Part shown: positions 1 to 5,209 of the stretch, piece by piece
Position numbering within the stretch: the stretch's first letter is position 1
Layout: every line of letters begins with the position of its first letter
NCBI GenBank assembly: GCA_023441905.1
Contig: JAEZNC010000028.1
Coordinates: forward strand, 1 to 7,984
Length of the DNA stretch: 7,984 nt
Direction of reading: 5' to 3'
DNA from: Bacillota bacterium
Lineage (GTDB): Bacteria; Bacillota; Clostridia; Christensenellales; SZUA-584
Position numbers and translations under genes: made by a program
The notes under the pieces: generated by a model
Seen by the model: only the letters and a program-made list of their open reading frames with translations
The model's database searches: none
What the model was told of the DNA's origin: nothing

Positions 1-2
1 GG

Positions 3-3000
3 CTTGACATGATCAACGACGACGGGAGCCCGCTGACTGTGTTGAAGCGGCAAATTGAGGCCGTGTTCTCACGCTATGCGTCCTGGGCTCATGTTATGAA
101 CAGCTTTCCCGCGCAAAGGGTTCACGAGTATACCGATCAGACGTGCATCATGCGTGAAAAGCTGCGTCGTGTCTCCGTCACCGGCTACGCCGAAGCGTTT
201 CGCTCGGTGCTTGAGCCGCTCTCCGCGATTCTCGAAAAAGCCAAAGCAAAGGACGATAAAGCCGTGCGCGATTGGGTGACGCGGCTCGAAACGGCGCTGG
301 GGGAGAGCTATGTGGCGTGCCGGCGCCTCGCTCAGCGGATCGGCCGTTTGCGCCGCCGTATCACAGCGCTTATTGAAGCAACGGATTTTTCGCACCTGTA
401 CGATGCTGAAAAAGGCCTTTTTTCCATCGGTTACGACATCCGCGGCGGAACACTCAGCGATTCATATTATGATTTGCTGGCTTCCGAAGCGCGGCAAACG
501 AGCTTCATTGCCATCGCCAAGGGGGACGTTCCCGAAAAACACTGGTTCCGGCTGTCGCGCCCGCTCACCATTGCGGGAGAAAGCCGCGTGCTGCTCTCGT
601 GGAGCGGCACGATGTTTGAATACCTGATGCCGCTCATCATTATGAAAAACTACGACAATACACTGCTTGGGGAAACATACAAGTCGGTGGTGGATATGCA
701 GAAGGATTACGGGGAGCAGCGCCGCGTGCCGTGGGGTGTCTCCGAATCGGGCTATTACGCGTTTGACATCCATATGAACTACCAGTACAAAGCGTTCGGA
801 ATCCCGGGACTTGGGCTCAAATCAGGCCTCGTTCGCGAGTCGGTCGTCGCGCCGTATGCCACGGTGCTCGCGCTCAATGTGAACCCACGCGAGGCGCTCG
901 CCAATATGACGCGCCTGCAAAAGATAGGGGCATACGGGCACTTCGGGTTTTTTGAGGCGATTGATTACACGGTGTCGCGGCTGCACAAGGGAAAGAAGCT
1001 TTCCGTTGTCAAAAGCTATATGGCGCACCATCAGGGCATGATCCTCTCATCCATCGTCAACTGCCTGCAAGACATGCGCATGCAGACCCTGTTTCACAGC
1101 GCCACCTGCGTGAAAGCCACCGAGATGCTGCTTAAGGAAAAGGTGCCGTCGCGCAGTGTGACGCTGAGCCTTGGAGAAAAGCCTGATGAGACGCAAGGCT
1201 ATGCGGAGGAAATTCATGCGGTGCGCGTCTATAAATCGCTGTCACAATACCCTGAAGCTCACTTCTTATCCAACGGAAGCTACACCGTGATGCTCACACA
1301 GTACGGAACGGGGTATTCGATGTGCCGCGGGCGTATGGTGGCCCGCTGGGAGAGCGACGTGCTGCGCCGCGCGCCGGGCATACATATCTATATAAAAAAT
1401 ACCGATACCGGCGCAGTGTGGTCGGCGGCGTTTTTACCCACCTGCCTGCTGGCCGATACCGAACGCGTCTCGTTTGAACCGCACAAGGCGTCTTTTTTCA
1501 GGCAGGTTGGCGGTATTGAAACGACACTCGATATCTGTGTATCGCCCGAATGCGATATGGAATTGAGAAGTCTGGAAATAAGGAACAACTCGAAACAGGC
1601 TGTGAACCTATCGGTGCTGTGTGTCTATTCACCCGCTTTGGCCCCCGTTAAGGACTTCGAGGCGCATCCGGCATTTGCGGAATTGTTCATTGAAACAGTC
1701 GAAGATGCCGAACAGCGAACGCTGTATGCGCACCGGCGCGGCAAGCCGATTGTCAGCGCAATGAAAGCCTGCATCTCGGGAGATATCGCGTTTCTCACCG
1801 ACCGAACATGCATATTCGGTCGGCGTAATGTGTTCGGCGTCCCGGCGTATTTGGCCGGACACACCTGCGAACACGATATATCCCGTGCGGTGGGTATCAG
1901 CACCGCTAAAAACGTGCCCGCTGGCGAAACAGCCACACTGACGTTTGCCGTGGCCATGGCAGACAGCGCGCGCGCCGCAGAGGAATGCCTCAAGGATATC
2001 GCGGGCGAGGAAGATGTGAAGCGCGTATTTCATTTGGCGTGGACGCATGCCCAGGTAGAGATGCGTTTCTTAAAGCTCAAGAATATGCAAATCAACCTCT
2101 TCGAACAGATTGCGTCGCGCACAGTCATCCATGTGCCGTCCGTCTGCGCGATTGACGAACAGGCGGGCGGGGTGCCGTCGCTCTGGAAATACGGCATTTC
2201 GGGCGATCTGCCGATCATTTGTCTGTTTGTCAGCAACTTTGACTTTATCGAAACATTGAAAACGGTTGGCAAAGCGATGGAGTATATGAGTTTAAAGCAG
2301 GTTCCCGCAGAGCTTGTGATTCTATACAGCCACTCGGGCGCTTATATTGACCCGCTCCGCGATAAAATCAAGGAAATCGAGATGGCGGCAGGAGGGCGGC
2401 CGCTGGGCCGCGTTTACGCGCTTAACACGCAGGAGATGGATAAAGCCGATGTCGCGGCCATCGCGACGGTGGCGTGCCTTGTGCTTTACGATGACATCCC
2501 GCTCTCGGAGCAGCTCAAAGTGCCAGCATTAACGCGTCCGTATTGGGTTTTCGAGAAACCATCGGAGGAGCGCACATCCAGCCGTCCCGTGAAGCTGTTA
2601 AAGGCGTTTGACAACGGCAGCGGCGGCTTTATCCGCAGCGGCACGGAATACTGCATTGAGGTGCAAGGTGCCCAGCCGCTGCCATGGAGCAATCTGCTCG
2701 CGGGGCGTACGCTCGGCAGCTTGGTCAGCGCGGGCGGCGGCGGCTATACGTGGGCCGGAAACGCGCGTATGCTCAGGCTCACGCCCTTCCGCAACGACGC
2801 GCTGACAGACGTACCGGGCGAGGGCGTGATTGTGCGCAGTGACCGAACGGGTAAGGCCTTCAGCGTCGCGCCGGATATGTACGCCGAAGGCCGTTACCGC
2901 GTGATTCACGGCTTCGGCTATACGGTTTTCGAGCGTTACGGCGGCATTGAAACGCGCATGACGTATTTCGTGGATGCGGATATGCCGGTGAAGGCGGGGC

Positions 3001-4946
3001 TTTTGAGCCTGACGAATACCACCAAGCGTGAAGAAACGCTGTCGGTTTACTACTATGCCGAGCCGGTGCTCGCCGCCACGGCGTGCGGCGGCATTCGCGC
3101 GCGTTACAAGGAGAGCCGCCTCGAAGCGTCGTCGCCGATGGCGTCGGCCGACAAAGCGATGTTTATCGCAATGCCCGGATACGAAGTGCAGTATACAGCG
3201 TCGGCACGCGAGTTTTTCGGCGTGCCGGGGCATAACGTTTGGCCTGAAACGCTCAAGGCGAAGGAGCTTTCCGGCAGTGAGGGATGCAGCGCATCGCTGC
3301 TTGCGCTGCAGGCGGTGCTCACACTTAAGCCCGGTGAAAACAAGGTGATGCCTATGCTCATGGGCTGGGGTACCGAATCTGTGATCGCGCAGACGCTGGA
3401 CGCGTACAGCACCGCGCATAAGACGCAGCAAATGCTTGAGGCCACAAAAAGGCATTGGCACGGCCTCGTGAGCCGCATCCGGGTGACCACATCGAACAAA
3501 TCGTTTGATACGCTTGTCAACGGATGGCTGCTCTATCAAACGTACACGGCGCGGCTCTGGGGGCGCACGGGGTACTACCAGTCAGGCGGGGCCTTCGGTT
3601 TTCGAGATCAGCTGCAGGACGTGCTTGCGATACTCTACACCGATCCGTCATCGGCGCGCGCCCATATATTAAAATGCGCACAGCGCCAGTTTATCGAGGG
3701 TGATGTGCTGCACTGGTGGCACGAGCCCGCGAGCGGTGTGCGCACATACATCAGCGACGACAAGCTGTTTCTGCCGTTTACCGCATGTGAATACGAGCGC
3801 ATCACCGGCGATATAGAGGTTTTTGACGAGATACTCCCATACCTTGCGGGCAAGCCGATTCCCGAAGGCCGTCATGATCTCTACGAGACCTTTGAGACCG
3901 GCGACACGAATGAAAGCCTGTTTTGGCATTGTGTGCGCGCGATCGATTCGGCGCTGCGCTTCGGCGAGCACGGCTTGCCGCTGATGGGCACCGGAGACTG
4001 GAATGACGGCATGGACAAGGTGGGTGCTGGCGGTAAGGGAGAGAGCGTCTGGCTCGGGTTTTTTATTGTAGAAGTGCTGCGTATGTTTTCAGAGCTCTGC
4101 CTAAGGCGCGGCGAGACAGCGCTGGCGGAGCGCTATGAAAAAACGCGTCAGGAGCTGATGGCAAACATCGAGCAGCACGCGTGGGACGGGGAATGGTACA
4201 TGCGCGCATTCTTCGACGACGGCACACCGCTTGGCAGTGCGGCGTCGCCCGAATGCCGTATCGATATCATTTCGCAGGCATGGGCGGTGCTGGCGGGCGC
4301 GGTGCGCGCGCGACGCGCGTTCGCTTCGGCGGAGGAGCAGCTGGTGCTGCGCGAGGAAGGCATCATACGGCTGCTGACTCCGGCGTTCGATAAATGGGAC
4401 AAGAACCCCGGCTACATCAAGCAGTATCTGCCCGGCGTGCGCGAGAACGGCGGCCAGTACACGCACGCGGCGGCCTGGTTTGTGATTGCGGCGTCGAAGC
4501 TGCGGCTCAAGGACGACGCGCTGGCGCTGTTTCAGATGCTGAACCCCATCAGCCACACGCGTACGCCCGCGGGTGTATCCAAATACAAAGGGGAGCCGTA
4601 TGTGATGGCGGCGGATGTGTATGACACCGACAGATACCGCGGACGCGCAGGGTGGACATGGTATACGGGCAGCGCGGGCTGGATGTATCAGGCGGCTGTC
4701 GTTTATCTTCTCGGGCTGCGCATCGAGCGCGGCGCGCTGTCCGTTTATCCGTGCGTGCCCGACGACTTTGGCAGCTATACCATTGAATACGAAAAAGACG
4801 GCGCACAGTACATTATTACGGTGAACGTCACACCCGGCTATCAGGGCAGCGCATGGCTGTCCATGGATGACGGTGCCCCTGCGAAAAGCCTTCCGCTGGA
4901 TGCCGGGGAAGGTGTGCACCGAATTGATGCTTGTTGGAAGCCCTGA
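3..4946 (+). CDS. ndvB: Cyclic beta-1,2-glucan synthase (NdvB/ChvB-like), C-terminal part, 5' truncated
   Basis: Residues are numbered from the Met at 9; the frame is open to the left edge, so the true start lies upstream. Family members are about 2,800 residues, so roughly 1,200 are missing, including the membrane-embedded GT84 domain that polymerises UDP-glucose. Order here: helical linker (1-135); glucoamylase-like cyclisation domain (PF10091, GH189; about 136-365) with YDIRGG, WGVSES, FFEAIDY and SYMAHHQGM; first GT36-type supersandwich (about 404-670); the WKYGISGDLP motif (726-735); second supersandwich (about 874-1130); GH94 phosphorylase-like domain (about 1165-1565); C-terminal beta domain. 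E160 and E246 are the likely catalytic pair of the cyclisation domain. In the GH94 part, D1333 of GDWNDG matches the general acid of cellobiose phosphorylase, and R1199 (FRDQ), H1486 (THAA) and T1553-G1554 (TGSA) match phosphate-site residues. The protein should elongate, trim and cyclise beta-1,2-glucan at the membrane. No frameshift is seen. Family assignment is firm; residue roles are by analogy. Confidence 0.95.
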   Translation, partial: LDMINDDGSPLTVLKRQIEAVFSRYASWAHVMNSFPAQRVHEYTDQTCIMREKLRRVSVTGYAEAFRSVLEPLSAILEKAKAKDDKAVRDWVTRLETALGESYVACRRLAQRIGRLRRRITALIEATDFSHLYDAEKGLFSIGYDIRGGTLSDSYYDLLASEARQTSFIAIAKGDVPEKHWFRLSRPLTIAGESRVLLSWSGTMFEYLMPLIIMKNYDNTLLGETYKSVVDMQKDYGEQRRVPWGVSESGYYAFDIHMNYQYKAFGIPGLGLKSGLVRESVVAPYATVLALNVNPREALANMTRLQKIGAYGHFGFFEAIDYTVSRLHKGKKLSVVKSYMAHHQGMILSSIVNCLQDMRMQTLFHSATCVKATEMLLKEKVPSRSVTLSLGEKPDETQGYAEEIHAVRVYKSLSQYPEAHFLSNGSYTVMLTQYGTGYSMCRGRMVARWESDVLRRAPGIHIYIKNTDTGAVWSAAFLPTCLLADTERVSFEPHKASFFRQVGGIETTLDICVSPECDMELRSLEIRNNSKQAVNLSVLCVYSPALAPVKDFEAHPAFAELFIETVEDAEQRTLYAHRRGKPIVSAMKACISGDIAFLTDRTCIFGRRNVFGVPAYLAGHTCEHDISRAVGISTAKNVPAGETATLTFAVAMADSARAAEECLKDIAGEEDVKRVFHLAWTHAQVEMRFLKLKNMQINLFEQIASRTVIHVPSVCAIDEQAGGVPSLWKYGISGDLPIICLFVSNFDFIETLKTVGKAMEYMSLKQVPAELVILYSHSGAYIDPLRDKIKEIEMAAGGRPLGRVYALNTQEMDKADVAAIATVACLVLYDDIPLSEQLKVPALTRPYWVFEKPSEERTSSRPVKLLKAFDNGSGGFIRSGTEYCIEVQGAQPLPWSNLLAGRTLGSLVSAGGGGYTWAGNARMLRLTPFRNDALTDVPGEGVIVRSDRTGKAFSVAPDMYAEGRYRVIHGFGYTVFERYGGIETRMTYFVDADMPVKAGLLSLTNTTKREETLSVYYYAEPVLAATACGGIRARYKESRLEASSPMASADKAMFIAMPGYEVQYTASAREFFGVPGHNVWPETLKAKELSGSEGCSASLLALQAVLTLKPGENKVMPMLMGWGTESVIAQTLDAYSTAHKTQQMLEATKRHWHGLVSRIRVTTSNKSFDTLVNGWLLYQTYTARLWGRTGYYQSGGAFGFRDQLQDVLAILYTDPSSARAHILKCAQRQFIEGDVLHWWHEPASGVRTYISDDKLFLPFTACEYERITGDIEVFDEILPYLAGKPIPEGRHDLYETFETGDTNESLFWHCVRAIDSALRFGEHGLPLMGTGDWNDGMDKVGAGGKGESVWLGFFIVEVLRMFSELCLRRGETALAERYEKTRQELMANIEQHAWDGEWYMRAFFDDGTPLGSAASPECRIDIISQAWAVLAGAVRARRAFASAEEQLVLREEGIIRLLTPAFDKWDKNPGYIKQYLPGVRENGGQYTHAAAWFVIAASKLRLKDDALALFQMLNPISHTRTPAGVSKYKGEPYVMAADVYDTDRYRGRAGWTWYTGSAGWMYQAAVVYLLGLRIERGALSVYPCVPDDFGSYTIEYEKDGAQYIITVNVTPGYQGSAWLSMDDGAPAKSLPLDAGEGVHRIDACWKP
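1798..1823 (+). repeat. Perfect 9-bp inverted repeat inside the glucan synthase gene
   Basis: CCGACCGAA (1798-1806) and TTCGGTCGG (1815-1823) are perfect reverse complements separated by 8 bases containing ATGCAT. It lies in the first supersandwich region, encoding TDRTCIFGRR. There is no T-run after it, so it is not a terminator. It may be a chance product of codon use, or a minor pause or fold in a very long mRNA. Confidence 0.4.
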
Positions 4947-4960
4947 TTAAAGTGTAAATG

Positions 4961-4993
4961 GGCCGGTTAAAAAATAGTGAGGAATAAACGGCC
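4961..4993 (+). repeat. Imperfect inverted repeat just after the glucan synthase stop
   Basis: GGCCGGTTA (4961-4969) and TAAACGGCC (4985-4993) pair over 9 positions with one internal G/A mismatch and enclose a 15-base A-rich loop. It begins 15 bases after the stop codon, where a terminator is expected, but what follows (TTCACGAACC) is not a U-tract. It could protect the 3' end of the mRNA or be a factor-dependent stop; a canonical intrinsic terminator is not supported. Confidence 0.35.
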
Positions 4994-5021
4994 TTCACGA
5001 ACCAAAACCACTGCGATAACC

Positions 5022-5173
5022 GACTTGTCTTTGCTATGGAAAGTCCATCAAACCCCAATTCGCAGTCAGTGCCGCGAGGCTCACTGACAGCGAGTTGAGA
5101 GAACGATGATATAAACTGACTGACCATAGCAATAGGTTTCTATCAAATTTTAACGGATGGTTAAGACAAAGTC
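5022..5173 (+). ncRNA. Candidate structured RNA or nested inverted-repeat element upstream of ygiQ
   Basis: Within the 263-bp intergenic gap, complementary segments are nested. P1: 5022-5031 (GACTTGTCTT) with 5163-5173 (AAGACAAAGTC), 10 pairs and one bulged A. P2: 5031-5039 (TTGCTATGG) with 5124-5132 (CCATAGCAA), 9 perfect pairs; base 5031 is claimed by both P1 and P2. P3: 5042-5045 (AGTC) with 5118-5121 (GACT). P4: a long hairpin at 5056-5097. The 3' strand between P2 and P1 (5133-5162) holds a small ATAG/CTAT hairpin. The result is one elongated, interrupted rod about 150 nt long. I recognise no Rfam family. The rod-with-bubble outline loosely resembles 6S RNA, but nothing in the sequence supports that name. 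It could be a trans-acting RNA, a leader of ygiQ, or a small non-autonomous repeat. Strand is uncertain; plus is slightly favoured because a G-U pair in P4 works only in plus-strand RNA. Confidence 0.4.
5056..5097 (+). repeat. Long hairpin with GCGA (GNRA) tetraloop
   Basis: Bases 5056-5063 (CAATTCGC) pair with 5090-5097 (GCGAGTTG), including one T/G wobble. After an A/A mismatch (5064/5089), GTCAGTG (5065-5071) pairs perfectly with CACTGAC (5082-5088). CC (5072-5073) then pairs with GG (5078-5079) around a GCGA loop, leaving a 2-base CT bulge on the 3' side. That gives 17 pairs in 42 bases. The tetraloop fits the GNRA class. No T-run follows, so this is not a terminator. It is the apical arm of the nested element above. 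Confidence 0.6.
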
Positions 5174-5194
5174 TTTTAATCTTTGCTTGCTTAA

Positions 5195-5203
5195 TGATAT
5201 ACT
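5195..5203 (+). promoter_or_regulatory. Extended -10 promoter element for ygiQ, possibly giving a leaderless mRNA
   Basis: TGATATACT matches the extended -10 pattern TGnTATAAT with one mismatch. The hexamer TATACT is at 5198-5203. A 17-base spacer places the -35 at TTTAAT (5175-5180), only 3 of 6 matches to TTGACA, as is common for extended -10 promoters. Six bases separate the hexamer from the ATG at 5210, so transcription would be predicted to begin at or within a base or two of the start codon. No Shine-Dalgarno-like purine run is present before the ATG, which agrees with a leaderless start. This is inferred from sequence alone. Confidence 0.45.
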
Positions 5204-5209
5204 TGCCGT

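Noticed and set aside
2598..3539. Minus-strand open frame of 313 codons opposite the glucan synthase
   Set aside because: It is antisense to a well-supported gene, with shadow-like Arg/His/Ala composition and no domain.
4961..4993. Intrinsic terminator for the glucan synthase
   Set aside because: The stem is interrupted, the loop is 15 bases and no U-tract follows; kept only as an inverted repeat.
4828..5127. Minus-strand open frame of 99 codons across the glucan synthase 3' end and the intergenic element
   Set aside because: It overlaps the end of a firmly supported gene on the other strand, covers part of the hairpin-rich element, and shows no recognisable domain. It is best read as an open frame by chance, though its presence elsewhere as a predicted protein would hint that the element is repeated.
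5031..5132. Inverted repeats as ends of an insertion sequence or MITE
   Set aside because: The complementary arms are interrupted unequally (about 30 extra bases on the 3' side), no target-site duplication is seen and no transposase is nearby. It stays possible only if copies are found elsewhere.
5022..5173. 6S RNA or a known riboswitch
   Set aside because: The rod-like outline with a 3'-side bubble hairpin is only a loose resemblance. I see no conserved sequence of 6S RNA or of any riboswitch class, so no name is given.
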